A stretch of 64,000 nucleotides of DNA, taken from contig JAGYIO010000001.1 of the NCBI GenBank assembly GCA_018402585.1, positions 372,001-436,000 on the forward strand. Direction: 5' to 3'. Source of the stretch: Chthoniobacterales bacterium. Lineage in GTDB: Bacteria; Verrucomicrobiota; Verrucomicrobiia; Chthoniobacterales; JACTMZ01. Positions 35,431-44,345 of the stretch are shown one piece after another. Below the pieces are notes generated by a model that saw nothing but the letters and a program-made list of their open reading frames with translations, searched no databases and had not been told where the DNA came from. The position numbers and the translations under genes were made by a program. The first letter of the stretch is position 1. Each line of letters opens with the position of its first letter.

Positions 35431-35969
35431 AGCGCTTGGCGCGGGGCTTCTTTTTTGCCCTTCCGGGCAGCCTGGCGCACGCGCCAGCGCAGGGGAGCTT
35501 TCACGATGTAGCCGGCACAACTCTTCGCGCCGCAGCGGCAAGGATGCTCGTGGTAGTGCTCGTAATCGTAGTAGTAATCGTAACTTAGCTCATCGCCCGG
35601 CCGGATTTCGCGGAGAGCCACCACCCAGACCCGACCGCGCACCACCTGCGACTCGCAGTTGGGTTCACAAGAGTGGTTGATGTAGCGCGCCGTGTTCCAG
35701 CGCACACTGCCGTCAATATCGACCTTGCTGTTCAGCTCAAAAATGTAAATGGAACCGTCCGCCCCCCGCCCGGCCCTCTCCTGTCGCGCCAACTCCCGGC
35801 GCCACCCCTCGGCCTTGGTCATCCGCTCGCCAATGTATTCGATGACGCGGGTTCCCTTGGGAATGGTCTTCTTGGCAAACATCCCGCGGCCGTGGATTTG
35901 CGATCCCCGTACCCCAGCCCATTCGCTGCGGGTCGGCGGCGGTTTTTTCTGGGCGGTTTTTTTTCGCAT
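35427..35969 (-). CDS. SET-domain protein lysine methyltransferase
   Basis: A 180-residue protein with a complete SET domain: GRGMFAKKTIPKGTRVIEYI, YINHSCEPNCES (NHSxxPN) and GDELSYDYYYDYEHY (ELxYDY). A post-SET zinc motif CRCGAKSC follows. The N-terminus is basic (MRKKTAQKKPPP). In bacteria such proteins methylate proteins at lysine, for example histone-like or ribosomal proteins; the target is unknown. Its TAG stop overlaps the TlpA stop through a shared CTAG. Confidence 0.9.
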   Translation of the reverse strand: MRKKTAQKKPPPTRSEWAGVRGSQIHGRGMFAKKTIPKGTRVIEYIGERMTKAEGWRRELARQERAGRGADGSIYIFELNSKVDIDGSVRWNTARYINHSCEPNCESQVVRGRVWVVALREIRPGDELSYDYYYDYEHYHEHPCRCGAKSCAGYIVKAPLRWRVRQAARKGKKEAPRQAL

Positions 35970-36060
35970 GGTTGGATGGAGTTTCTAGCAGAAGCGATCC
36001 CGCCGACCAAGCAGCATCAAAGACCTCGTCACTGCCCCGCGCCGAGCCCAAGATGAGGCC

Positions 36061-37218
36061 ATGCTGGAGTCCCCTGATGTCATCGTCCTCGGGGCCGGCG
36101 CCGCCGGATTATTTTGCGCCCTGACCGCCGCGCAAAACGGACGTCGTGTTCTCGTGCTCGAACACAGCGACCGGCCCGGCAAAAAAATCGCCATCTCCGG
36201 CGGCGGGCGCTGCAATTTCACCAACCTGCGGGCCGGCCCGGACCACTATCTCTCCTCCAACCCGGAATTTTGCCGCTCCGCCCTGGCCCGCTACACCCCG
36301 GCCGATTTTCTCGCCCTGCTCGAACGGCATGGGATTCGCTGGCATGAGAAGAAGCTCGGGCAACTTTTTTGCAACACGAGTTCACGCGAGATCATCGCGC
36401 TCTTGCTCGAGGAGTGTGCCCGGGCCGGGGCGGAAATCCTTTGCGGGGCCCGCGTCGTCGAGGTGCAGAAACCCGACCGCTTCCAAGTGCGCACCGAAAG
36501 CACCACCTTGACCTGCGCGGCGCTTGTGGTGGCGACCGGAGGCCTTTCCTTTCCCAAACTCGGAGCGAGCGACCTCGGCTACCGTCTGGCCAAACAATTC
36601 GGCCTGAAACTGACCGAAATTCGCCCCGGCCTCGTACCTCTCGCCTTCGGGGACGCCGACAAGAACGAACTTGGCCCGCTCAGCGGCGTCGCCCTGCCCG
36701 TCCGGGTGCGGCACAAGAAAGCGGTCTTCGAAGAAGCCATGCTGATCACCCATCGCGGACTGAGCGGACCCGCCGTCTTGCAAATCTCGAACTACTGGCG
36801 CGAAGGCGAAAGCCTGGCTTTCGATCTCCTGCCCTCCGGCGGTGACCTTCCTGTCCCGGGCCGGGGCACCGCGATCGCCCAATTGTCGGCCGTCTGGCCC
36901 AAGCGATTCGCCGAGGCATGGTGTGGGCGTCATACCCCGGCTAAACCCGTGGCCCAGTGGACCGCCGCGGAGCGGCTCGAGGTAAAAGACCTCATCCACC
37001 ATTGGCCGGTCGAATTCCCCGGCACCGAGGGCTATCCCAAAGCAGAAGTCACCCTCGGAGGGGTGGACACGCGTGAACTTTCTTCCAAAACGATGGAAGC
37101 CCGCGCCGTGCCGGGCCTTTTTTTCATCGGCGAGGTGGTCGACGTGACCGGCTGGCTCGGCGGCTACAACTTCCAATGGGCTTGGGCCAGCGCCCACGCC
37201 GCCGGACAAGCGGTCTGA
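36061..37218 (+). CDS. HI0933/YhiN family FAD-dependent oxidoreductase
   Basis: A 385-residue flavoprotein: VIVLGAGAAGLFCALTAAQN (FAD dinucleotide fold), KKIAISGGGRCNFTN (the family hallmark) and ATGGLSFPKLGASDLGYRLA. The C-terminal VTLGGVDTRELSSKTMEARA and IGEVVDVTGWLGGYNFQWA complete the family pattern. The reaction carried out by the family is not known in detail. Confidence 0.9.
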   Translation: MLESPDVIVLGAGAAGLFCALTAAQNGRRVLVLEHSDRPGKKIAISGGGRCNFTNLRAGPDHYLSSNPEFCRSALARYTPADFLALLERHGIRWHEKKLGQLFCNTSSREIIALLLEECARAGAEILCGARVVEVQKPDRFQVRTESTTLTCAALVVATGGLSFPKLGASDLGYRLAKQFGLKLTEIRPGLVPLAFGDADKNELGPLSGVALPVRVRHKKAVFEEAMLITHRGLSGPAVLQISNYWREGESLAFDLLPSGGDLPVPGRGTAIAQLSAVWPKRFAEAWCGRHTPAKPVAQWTAAERLEVKDLIHHWPVEFPGTEGYPKAEVTLGGVDTRELSSKTMEARAVPGLFFIGEVVDVTGWLGGYNFQWAWASAHAAGQAV

Positions 37219-37235
37219 CCGGCCTTTTGGCCGGA
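37218..37235 (+). terminator. Hairpin directly after the flavoprotein stop
   Basis: CCGGCC-TTTT-GGCCGG starts at the last base region of the stop codon. It is a strong stem with a T4 loop but lacks a T-tract behind it, so termination is possible, not sure. The rest of the gap to 37400 holds no gene. Confidence 0.45.
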
Positions 37236-37400
37236 GATCTCATCCCAAGGTCCTTTTGCTTTTCGACTTTTCATCGAGGGGTAGGGCTGGGCCTTTGCCG
37301 AGGGGCCATCTTCACTGCGTTCCGGTTGGACCGGCCGGGTCGAAGCCCCGAGAAGGTTCGCGGTCGGCCCGGAGGTCCGACCCTCCCCCGGGGCCGAAGG

Positions 37401-37430
37401 ATAAAATCCCAAGGCGATGGCCCTTGGGAT
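37401..37430 (-). terminator. Intrinsic terminator of the O-antigen-ligase-like gene
   Basis: Read on the minus strand, ATCCCAAGG and CCTTGGGAT form a 9-bp stem with a 7-nt loop, followed by TTTTAT. It starts inside the stop codon of the gene at 37430-39415. Confidence 0.8.
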
Positions 37431-39415
37431 CAGGGCTTTTCTTTTTCCTCGGCCGCGCGGAGGACGTTCAGCATCGCCCCCGCCTGCCGTGACCCAGCCA
37501 AACGGGTGGCGAGTTCCGCCGAACGGCGAGCCCGCTCTGGCTCCCTTTGCATGGCGTAATGGCGGGCCAGACTCTCATACCCGCGGGCATGGTCCGGATC
37601 CCGGCCGATGCAACGGAGATGGGCCGCGAGGGCTTCGATGCGCAATTTGTTCACCTGTGATTGCAACTCTTCGACTTCCACCGGATTCCCGCTGGTCTCC
37701 GCGACAGTTTCCGTGGCGAAGGCGGCTGTGTCCAAGGTCCGACCGAGTTCATACCAGGCAAAAACGTCATCGGGACGTGCCTGCACCGCCCCGCGGTAAG
37801 AGTCGGCCGCCTGGAGCAAGCCGTTCACCGCTTCACGCGGGTTCGACTCAGCGAGTGCAGAAGCTTTTTGCCGCGTGGCCAAAGCCGACAGCCAGAGCAG
37901 CCGGGGATGACGGGGGGAAGTAGCCAGTCCTCCGGTCGCCGAAGCCGCCACGATATCCACCCTGAGGGGAACGAGGGCATTTTCCGCGGCCAGCACTTGG
38001 CGCTCGGCCGGGGCGTCGCGCCAGATCCAGACCGCGAGGACAACCCCGGGCAGGAGGGGCAAAATGCCGAGCGGCTGCAACCATCGCGGCATCGGCCGCG
38101 CAAAATCAGCCGGTCCAGGCCGTGCCGCCGCCAACCACCCTGCGCACAGTGCGGTGAGCATCGCCACGACCGGAAGGTGCAGGCTGTAGTCAAAGACCAC
38201 GTGCGTGCCGATGGCGGTGAAGGCAGCCAAGGAACCCGTGGCCAGCCCCAACTCCATACTCTGCGGCAAGAGCCCGTCGGCCGGCGTCGCCCGCGCCAAG
38301 CGGAGCAGATTGCGCCAGCCCGCGGCAAAGTGGAGAAAGAAAAAGCCCGCCCCAAGGACCAAGCCGACCCATCCGTATTCAATGAGCAATTGCAACCAAT
38401 CGCTGTGGGCATGAATGGGGTCCGCGGTAAAGCCCGCCCCGCGGTAACGACGGGCCAGATCCTCGAAGGTGTTCGCTCCCGCGCCGAAAACCGGATCAAG
38501 CGAGAGCATGGGCGGCACCGTGATGCTCCAGAGGTCCTGCCGGTATTTGTCCACCGCGAGCTCTTCCAGGCGGAACCAGACGGCCAGGCTCTCGTAGCCG
38601 GTGGCCACCCCAAGACCCAAGGCCAGGCCGACCAGGCCGAGAGCCCCCACAGCGAGAAGCAGCCGGTGTTTCAAGACACCACGCTGGACGACAAAGAAGC
38701 TAGCCAGGGCAAAAACGATCACCCCGGCCGGCAAGGCCAAATAAGCCGAGCGAGAGAGGCAGATGATCATGCCGACAAAGCCGGCGGCGGCGGCCCAAAG
38801 CAGGAGCAACTTGACCCAGACCGCACAACGTCCCCAAACAAGCAGTCCCAGCGCAAGGAATGTGGTGACCTCCAGGACGCCAGACAGCGCGGTGCGGGCA
38901 TGAAGTGTCCCGGTGATCAGTCCGAGATTGGCCACGGCCAGCTTGCCGTCCGGCAAGCGTAACTGCCGGGCCAGATCCGCCATCGGATGGAAAGGCATGA
39001 CCGCGGCGAATTGGGCCACGGCCAAGAGCACCTGGGCGGTGGAAAGGGCGAGAAGCACGCCAAGCAAGAGCCAGCGCGGCCCCGCCCCGCGCAAGTGCCA
39101 AGCCACGGTAAGATAAACGCAAAGGGCCCCAAGGAGCAGCCAGGAGTCCTCCCGGGCGGCGTAGGCATCCAGGCTGGTCGATTGGCGCCAAAATAAATAA
39201 CCGGCAAAGGCCAGCGCCAAACCTGAACACCAGGCGCCAGGGGTATCAGAAATCTTCCAGCCGCGCAGAGAGGCCAGGATGGCGGCCGCGGCCAGAAAAA
39301 AGTAACCGGGCAAAGCAAGCCAAGGATACCACCACCCCCCGAGCAGGATTTGAGTCAAGCCTAGACCAGCGGCGAGGAAGATGGCAACCGACCAAGTGGT
39401 AATACTCGCGAACAC
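37430..39415 (-). CDS. O-antigen ligase/polymerase-like membrane protein with TPR tail
   Basis: A 661-residue protein with about 11-12 hydrophobic helices in residues 1-450, then a soluble part. The Wzy_C-type motif region contains ICLSRSAYLALPAGV and PVFGAGANTFEDLARRY, then HAHSDWLQLLIEYGWVGL, which is typical of O-antigen ligases and polymerases. Residues about 500-650 look like TPR repeats (SYRGAVQARPDDVFAWYELG and CIGRDPDHARGYESLARHYA). It would act on lipid-linked glycans in the inner membrane. It stands alone with its own terminator. Confidence 0.85.
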   Translation of the reverse strand: MFASITTWSVAIFLAAGLGLTQILLGGWWYPWLALPGYFFLAAAAILASLRGWKISDTPGAWCSGLALAFAGYLFWRQSTSLDAYAAREDSWLLLGALCVYLTVAWHLRGAGPRWLLLGVLLALSTAQVLLAVAQFAAVMPFHPMADLARQLRLPDGKLAVANLGLITGTLHARTALSGVLEVTTFLALGLLVWGRCAVWVKLLLLWAAAAGFVGMIICLSRSAYLALPAGVIVFALASFFVVQRGVLKHRLLLAVGALGLVGLALGLGVATGYESLAVWFRLEELAVDKYRQDLWSITVPPMLSLDPVFGAGANTFEDLARRYRGAGFTADPIHAHSDWLQLLIEYGWVGLVLGAGFFFLHFAAGWRNLLRLARATPADGLLPQSMELGLATGSLAAFTAIGTHVVFDYSLHLPVVAMLTALCAGWLAAARPGPADFARPMPRWLQPLGILPLLPGVVLAVWIWRDAPAERQVLAAENALVPLRVDIVAASATGGLATSPRHPRLLWLSALATRQKASALAESNPREAVNGLLQAADSYRGAVQARPDDVFAWYELGRTLDTAAFATETVAETSGNPVEVEELQSQVNKLRIEALAAHLRCIGRDPDHARGYESLARHYAMQREPERARRSAELATRLAGSRQAGAMLNVLRAAEEKEKP

Positions 39416-39769
39416 TGGCCTGAAAACTACTGAAGAGAACCTTAAAACTCAACCGGCAAGGAAGCCCGGTTCCAAGAAGAATTTCTAGCCGGCGCATCGA
39501 GCAAAGTCGGCACCGGCAGGACAGCGCACAAGAGCAAAGTTCCAGCTTCCAGGAAAAGACGAGAACTCCGCAGGAGTCAAATTACCCGCGACGAATTTCT
39601 CCAGCGTAAGGCCTAAATCCCCCTCGTGGGGAACAGCGCCAGCTTGTCTCAGCCACCCCGCCCAAGCACACCGAACAGACCAAATTTATGGACAATACTG
39701 ATTTATCCACATTGCTTGTCCCTAGAAACTTCGACCAAGCAGTCCAGAATAGAGTAGTCTGAAATCCGT
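39416..39769. other. Gene-free gap upstream of fabD
   Basis: About 350 bases between divergent genes, somewhat AT-richer near 39680-39720. It contains one TTATCCACA (39703-39711), which equals the DnaA-box consensus. No gene, RNA or repeat is seen. Promoters of fabD and the ligase-like gene probably lie here. Confidence 0.4.
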
Positions 39770-40696
39770 ATGGCCATCCGAAAAATTGCCCTCATTTTCC
39801 CTGGTCAAGGGGCACAGGCCGTGGGGATGGGGCAGGAGCTGGCGGCCTCTTTCCCCGTCGCTGCGGATCTCTTCCGCCAGGCCGATGAAATCCTCGGCTG
39901 GCCGTTGAGCAAGATCTGCTGGGAGGGCCCCGAGGAAGAACTGACCAAGACTTCGGTTTGCCAGCCCGCACTTTACGTCCACGGCCTGGCCGCTCTCGCC
40001 GTGGTCAGGGAGAAACTGGGAGATTTTCCGGTGGCTGGAGGCGCCGGACTTTCCCTCGGCGAATTCACGGCCCATGCCGCCGCCGGCACTTTCGATTTCG
40101 TGACCGGGCTGCGTTTGGTGGCCCAGCGCGGACAATTCATGCAGGAAGCCTGCGAGGCGACCGAGGGGGGCATGGCCGCCCTGATTGGGGCGGAGGAAAA
40201 TGTGGTGCGTGACCTCGCCGCGGCCACCGATCTCGACGTGGCCAACCTTAACTCCCCCGGGCAAATCGTCATTTCCGGCGAGACCGGCAGGATTGCCCTC
40301 GCGGTCGGCCTAGCCAAAGATTACGGCATCCGCAAGGCGGTGGAACTCAAGGTAGCCGGCGCCTTCCACTCCCGGTTGATGCAACCGGCTTACGAGCGTC
40401 TCGGCGTAGTGCTCGAGCAAACCCCGCTGCACGAACCGCGCTTTCCCGTGGTCTGCAATGTCGAGGCCAAGCCGGTGCACGCGGCGGGCGACATCCGGCG
40501 CTCGCTCGCCGAACAAGTGACCGGCAGCGTGCGTTGGGCGGACAGCATGACGTGCCTGCTCGACGAGTTGGGCTGCGCTACTTTTCTCGAGCTCGGTCCC
40601 GGCACAACACTGGCCGGTATCTTGGGGCGGATTCGCAAGGGGACATCTGTCCATTCCCTCGGCGCTCCGGCCGATCTTGACCGTCTCGTCCTCTGA
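39770..40696 (+). CDS. fabD: Malonyl CoA-ACP transacylase
   Basis: A 308-residue FabD, which moves malonyl from CoA to ACP for fatty acid synthesis. FPGQGAQAVGMGQELAASFP is the family start; GAGLSLGEFTAHAAAGTFDF holds the catalytic Ser (GLSLGE), and GAFHSRLMQPA the catalytic His. Length is typical. It is not next to the other fab genes in this window. Confidence 0.96.
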   Translation: MAIRKIALIFPGQGAQAVGMGQELAASFPVAADLFRQADEILGWPLSKICWEGPEEELTKTSVCQPALYVHGLAALAVVREKLGDFPVAGGAGLSLGEFTAHAAAGTFDFVTGLRLVAQRGQFMQEACEATEGGMAALIGAEENVVRDLAAATDLDVANLNSPGQIVISGETGRIALAVGLAKDYGIRKAVELKVAGAFHSRLMQPAYERLGVVLEQTPLHEPRFPVVCNVEAKPVHAAGDIRRSLAEQVTGSVRWADSMTCLLDELGCATFLELGPGTTLAGILGRIRKGTSVHSLGAPADLDRLVL

Positions 40697-40731
40697 TTGC
40701 CTCAGCGCATCCGCGCCTTTAGAGTGATGCC

Positions 40732-41655
40732 ATGTTCCTGGCCGACGAAATCAAGCGCCTGAAAAGCGAGCGCAATGCCGTTATCCTCGCGCACAACTAT
40801 CAGGACGCCGAAATTCAGGAGTTGGCGGACCACGTGGGCGACTCGCTCGGCCTGGCCTACCAAGCGGCCGAGACGCAGGCCGACGTCATCGCTTTTTGCG
40901 GCGTCCACTTCATGGGCGAAACGGCGAAAATCGTGAATCCCGGCAAGGTCGTGGTTCTGCCCGACCTCAAGGCCGGCTGTTCGCTCAGCGATTCCTGCCC
41001 GCCCGAGAAACTGGCCGCTTACCTTGAGGAGCACGCCGCGAAAAATTACTACGTGGTCGCGTACATCAACTGCTCGGCCGGGGTCAAAGCGCTCTCCGAT
41101 GTGATCTGCACCAGCGGCAATGCGGTCAAGATTGTCCAAAGCGTCCCGCCCGACCGCAACATCCTTTTCGTGCCCGACGAAAACCTCGGGTCCTGGGTCT
41201 CCGAGCAGACCGGACGTCCCATGATCTTGTGGAAGGGTAACTGCTACGTGCACGTCGAGTTCACCCGCCAGAGCATCGAACGCATCCGCTCCGAATACCC
41301 CGCCGCCCCCGTGGTGGCCCATCCCGAATGCACCCACGCGGTGCGCCTGCTGGCCGACGAAGTTTGCTCGACCGAAAAAATGGTCAGCTACTGCAAAAAC
41401 TCGCCGTCCGCGGCCTTCATCATCGTCACCGAATCCGGCATGCTTCACCGGCTGCGGCGCGAGATCCCGGCAAAAACCTTCATCCCCGGTCCGACCGACC
41501 ATTGCGCTTGCGCAGACTGCCGCTACATGAAGATGAACACCCTGGAAAAACTGCGCGACTGCCTGCGCGACCTCACGCCGCAGATCATCATCCCCGAGGA
41601 TTTGCGTGCCCGCGCCGAATCCCCCATCCGCCGCATGCTCGAGTTGAGCCGGTAG
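40732..41655 (+). CDS. nadA: Quinolinate synthase
   Basis: A 307-residue NadA, which condenses iminoaspartate with dihydroxyacetone phosphate in NAD synthesis using a [4Fe-4S] cluster. Motifs: ILAHNYQDAEIQELADHVGD, FCGVHFMGETAKIVNPGKVV, AHPECTHAVRLLADEVCST, and FIPGPTDHCACADCRYMKMN with the cluster Cys. It follows fabD by 35 bases. Confidence 0.96.
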   Translation: MFLADEIKRLKSERNAVILAHNYQDAEIQELADHVGDSLGLAYQAAETQADVIAFCGVHFMGETAKIVNPGKVVVLPDLKAGCSLSDSCPPEKLAAYLEEHAAKNYYVVAYINCSAGVKALSDVICTSGNAVKIVQSVPPDRNILFVPDENLGSWVSEQTGRPMILWKGNCYVHVEFTRQSIERIRSEYPAAPVVAHPECTHAVRLLADEVCSTEKMVSYCKNSPSAAFIIVTESGMLHRLRREIPAKTFIPGPTDHCACADCRYMKMNTLEKLRDCLRDLTPQIIIPEDLRARAESPIRRMLELSR

Positions 41656-41662
41656 CACCACC

Positions 41663-41742
41663 GGTAGGGCGCGGCGTCCCCGACGCGCCGGGCGCATACC
41701 GCCACCCGCCACCCGCGGCGGGTTCGGAGGACCCGCCCCACC
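41663..41742. repeat. RAYT-associated REP-like repeats, left side
   Basis: Two units: GGTAGGGCGCGGCGTCCCCG (41663, followed by ACGCGCC, palindromic) and GGCGGGTTCGGAGGACCCGC (from about 41718). Both recur on the other side of the transposase relic at 42245-42327, in the same orientation but the opposite order. Confidence 0.8.
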
Positions 41743-41750
41743 TTGGGGAA

Positions 41751-42239
41751 TTACTGCGGCCAGCGGTGCGGCCAGTCCGTCCACGCTTCGCACAAACCGG
41801 CGCGGACCGGGTTCATGCGGACGTAATGCGCCTTCTGGTCAAAACTTTCCTCGGCCCGTAGTGGCTGCTTGAAGAAGTCTGTTTGCCAGCGGAAACCCGA
41901 CTCTTTCGCGGTGAAGCTTTTTCACGCGCTCACCGTTGTGCGCAGACCCGGAGTAGCCGGAAATGCAGCCAGAAGATGCAAATGATCGGGCATGACGGCA
42001 ACCAGGTGCAAAAACCAGCGCGGGATTTGATCGTAAAAAAGCGCCGACTCAACCAGCCGGCCGGCCGGTTCCATCAAGACCGATTCGCCTCGCTCACGCG
42101 CACAAATGGTCAAAAAATAGAACTCTCCATCCGGAACCCACGACGGAATATCGTGGGGCAACCGGCGACGGGTCGGACGTGATCCGGACATCGTCCCGCA
42201 ATCTTGCGACAAGTTTACAACATCCGAAAGCCCGATCAC
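41751..42239 (-). pseudogene. REP-associated tyrosine transposase (RAYT), broken by a stop
   Basis: The frame from 42239 gives a Y1/HUH transposase of the RAYT type: RRLPHDIPSWVPDGEFYFLT, ICARERGESVL and VAVMPDHLHLLAAFP (the HUH, here HLH). At 41922-41924 a TGA stops translation after 105 residues. The same frame continues with KSFTAKESGFRWQTDFF and HYVRMNPVRAGL, the usual RAYT end, to a TAA at 41751. A single TGG-to-TGA change explains the break. Repeats on both sides fit a RAYT-REP unit. Confidence 0.85.
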
Positions 42240-42244
42240 GGTCG

Positions 42245-42327
42245 CGGCGGGTCCGGAGGCCCCGCCCCACCAACGCCAGGTAGGGCGCGGCGTCCCCGAC
42301 GCGCCGGGTGCCTACCGCCACCCGCAG
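42245..42327. repeat. RAYT-associated REP-like repeats, right side
   Basis: GGCGGGTCCGGAGGCCCCGC (42247 region) and GGTAGGGCGCGGCGTCCCCG (42279) match the units at 41663-41742 with few changes. Both are inverted-repeat rich. They sit at the 5' side of the RAYT relic. Confidence 0.8.
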
Positions 42328-42373
42328 CGGGGCCCCACCAAAAAAAAGACGCCCCCGCGGCCAAGAACCCCGA

Positions 42374-42697
42374 TCAGAGCCCCAACCTCGGCAACCCGCC
42401 CAACCCGCCCAAGCCGCCGGTCACTTTCCCCATCGTATCGGCTTGCAGCTTACGCGCGGCTTCCTGGGCCTCTCGGACGCCGGAAAGCACGAGGTCCTCG
42501 AGCATTTCGACATCCTCGGGATCGACCACGTCCTTGGAAATTTTCACCGCGGTGATCTCACCCGATCCGTTCGCGGTGACCGTGACTTTGCCGCCCCCGG
42601 AGGATACCTTGAACTCCTGCAAGGCAAGGTCGGTTTGGGTTTGGGCCAGACGCTCCTGCATTTTTTGCGCCTCTTTGATCATTTTTTGCATGTTCAT
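42374..42697 (-). CDS. ybaB: YbaB/EbfC nucleoid-associated protein
   Basis: A 107-residue DNA-binding protein of the YbaB family: MQKMIKEAQKMQERLAQTQT at the start, SSGGGKVTVTANGSGEITAV in the middle and a Gly-rich tail. It overlaps dnaX by four bases, the dnaX-ybaB pair found widely in bacteria. Confidence 0.95.
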   Translation of the reverse strand: MNMQKMIKEAQKMQERLAQTQTDLALQEFKVSSGGGKVTVTANGSGEITAVKISKDVVDPEDVEMLEDLVLSGVREAQEAARKLQADTMGKVTGGLGGLGGLPRLGL

Positions 42698-44304
42698 GAT
42701 TTTTCCTCCGCTTCGAGCCTGGCCCCGAACAGCTCGATGGCCGCCTCGATGCCCGCATCGTTTTCAAAATTTTCCGCAATCGGCGCGGCGGAACCCGCGG
42801 ACCCGGTCGGAGCGCTGACCGCACCGGTTGCTTCGGGGCGAAAGACCACGCCGCGCCCGGTCAACTCCTTCCACATTTGCTCGATGACTTGACCCTGCTC
42901 TCGAACCGGCGGGGTCTTCAACTGCTTTGCTTGATCGCCCGGGAAGACCACCCGCAGGACACCATTTTCCTCGGCGACCTCTTCCGCCTGGTCCAGCCAG
43001 GCACTGCGCAGCGGTTGTCGGGCCACGATGTCCCGCACGATGTTCCGCCAAGCGGTTGCCGGATCGAACGATTCAACGGCCAGCGCGGCCGCCGGCGATT
43101 TGGCGGCCACGGCCACGGCGGGTTGGGGAGCGGCGGCGCGGGGCGCAGGGCGCGGCGGGGCGGACGAAAGCGGGGCACCAGCGCTGCCCAGACCGGCCAA
43201 GACACCCAGCACCTCGTCGAGGTCCGCGGTGTGCAGGAGTTGAATCCCCTTGATGACGGCAATTTCGAGGGGGAGTTTTTTGTCCGTGCTGAAACGCAAC
43301 CCGGCTTCCGCCGAGCAAAGAATCTCGAGCAACTCGGTGAGCTTGCGCGGGGTGAAACGTCCGCGCAAAGGCACCAGCAACTCACCGCGCCGGCCGGGCA
43401 TTTCCTTGGCCGTGACCTCGCTGACCAACAAGTCGCGGGTCAGCGTAACCAAATCGGCCAAGAGCCGTCCGAGATCCTTGCCCGCCTCGCCCTGCGCGGC
43501 CACCAACTCGAGGGCTGCGGCGGCATCGCCCGCGAGAATATGCCCCCCGAGTGAGGCCACGTCCTCGGCCGAGGCAAAACCAAAAATGGAGAGCACGTCC
43601 GCTTCCGTCACCTTGTCCCCGCAGAAGGAAACCACCTGATCGAGCATCGACTCCGCATCCCGCATGCCGCCCTCGGAGGCGCGGGCAATGACCTCCGCCG
43701 CGGCAGGATCAAGCACCACATTTTCCTGCTTGGCGATGGAGAGCAAATGCTGCGCCGCCACTTCGTCGCGGATCGGTTGGAGGTCGAAACGCTGGCAGCG
43801 GCTGATGATCGTGGCGGGCAACTTGTGCGCCTCGGTCGTGGCAAAAAGAAATTTCACGTGCGGCGGCGGCTCCTCGAGGGTTTTGAGCAGCGCGTTGAAG
43901 GCCGGTCCGCTCAACATGTGCACCTCGTCGATCAGGTAGATGCGGAACTGGCCGCGCGTGGGGAGGAAGCGGACGTTTTCCCGCAACTCGCGCACCTGCT
44001 CGACCCCATTGTTGCTCGCCCCGTCGATCTCGAGCACATCAAGGCTGATACCGGCGGCAATTTCCCGGCACGGATCACATTGGCCGCAGGGAGTTTCGGT
44101 CGGCCCATTCACGCAATTAAGCGCTTTGGCCAGGATGCGCGCAGTCGAAGTCTTGCCCACCCCGCGCGGGCCGACAAAAAGGTAAGCGTGGGCCAAGCGC
44201 CCGCTCTTGATCGCGTTGCGCAGGGTGCGCACCACGGCGTCCTGACCCAAGACCTCCTCGAACAACTGCGGACGGTATTTGCGGGCGAAGACTTGGTAGC
44301 TCAC
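42694..44304 (-). CDS. dnaX: DNA polymerase III subunit gamma/tau
   Basis: A 536-residue clamp-loader subunit. MSYQVFARKYRPQLFEEVLG is the family start; FVGPRGVGKTSTARILAKAL is Walker A; CGQCDPC binds zinc; IYLIDEVHMLSGPAFNALLK is Walker B with TLEEPPPHVKFLFATTE next to it. The C-terminal 200 residues are Ala/Pro-rich and less conserved, as in tau. I did not see an obvious poly-A slippery site for a gamma form. Confidence 0.96.
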   Translation of the reverse strand: MSYQVFARKYRPQLFEEVLGQDAVVRTLRNAIKSGRLAHAYLFVGPRGVGKTSTARILAKALNCVNGPTETPCGQCDPCREIAAGISLDVLEIDGASNNGVEQVRELRENVRFLPTRGQFRIYLIDEVHMLSGPAFNALLKTLEEPPPHVKFLFATTEAHKLPATIISRCQRFDLQPIRDEVAAQHLLSIAKQENVVLDPAAAEVIARASEGGMRDAESMLDQVVSFCGDKVTEADVLSIFGFASAEDVASLGGHILAGDAAAALELVAAQGEAGKDLGRLLADLVTLTRDLLVSEVTAKEMPGRRGELLVPLRGRFTPRKLTELLEILCSAEAGLRFSTDKKLPLEIAVIKGIQLLHTADLDEVLGVLAGLGSAGAPLSSAPPRPAPRAAAPQPAVAVAAKSPAAALAVESFDPATAWRNIVRDIVARQPLRSAWLDQAEEVAEENGVLRVVFPGDQAKQLKTPPVREQGQVIEQMWKELTGRGVVFRPEATGAVSAPTGSAGSAAPIAENFENDAGIEAAIELFGARLEAEEKS

Positions 44305-44345
44305 GGGGCTGAGCTTAAACCAAGCCGTGTCGGGATGCGGAGAAA

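Noticed and set aside
39703..39711. TTATCCACA, a perfect DnaA box, as a sign of the chromosomal origin
   Set aside because: Only one copy is seen, with no cluster, no dnaA or dnaN nearby, and it lies in an ordinary promoter gap.
42694..44304. Programmed frameshift in dnaX for a gamma form
   Set aside because: I could not find an A-rich slippery heptamer with a stem-loop in the expected region.
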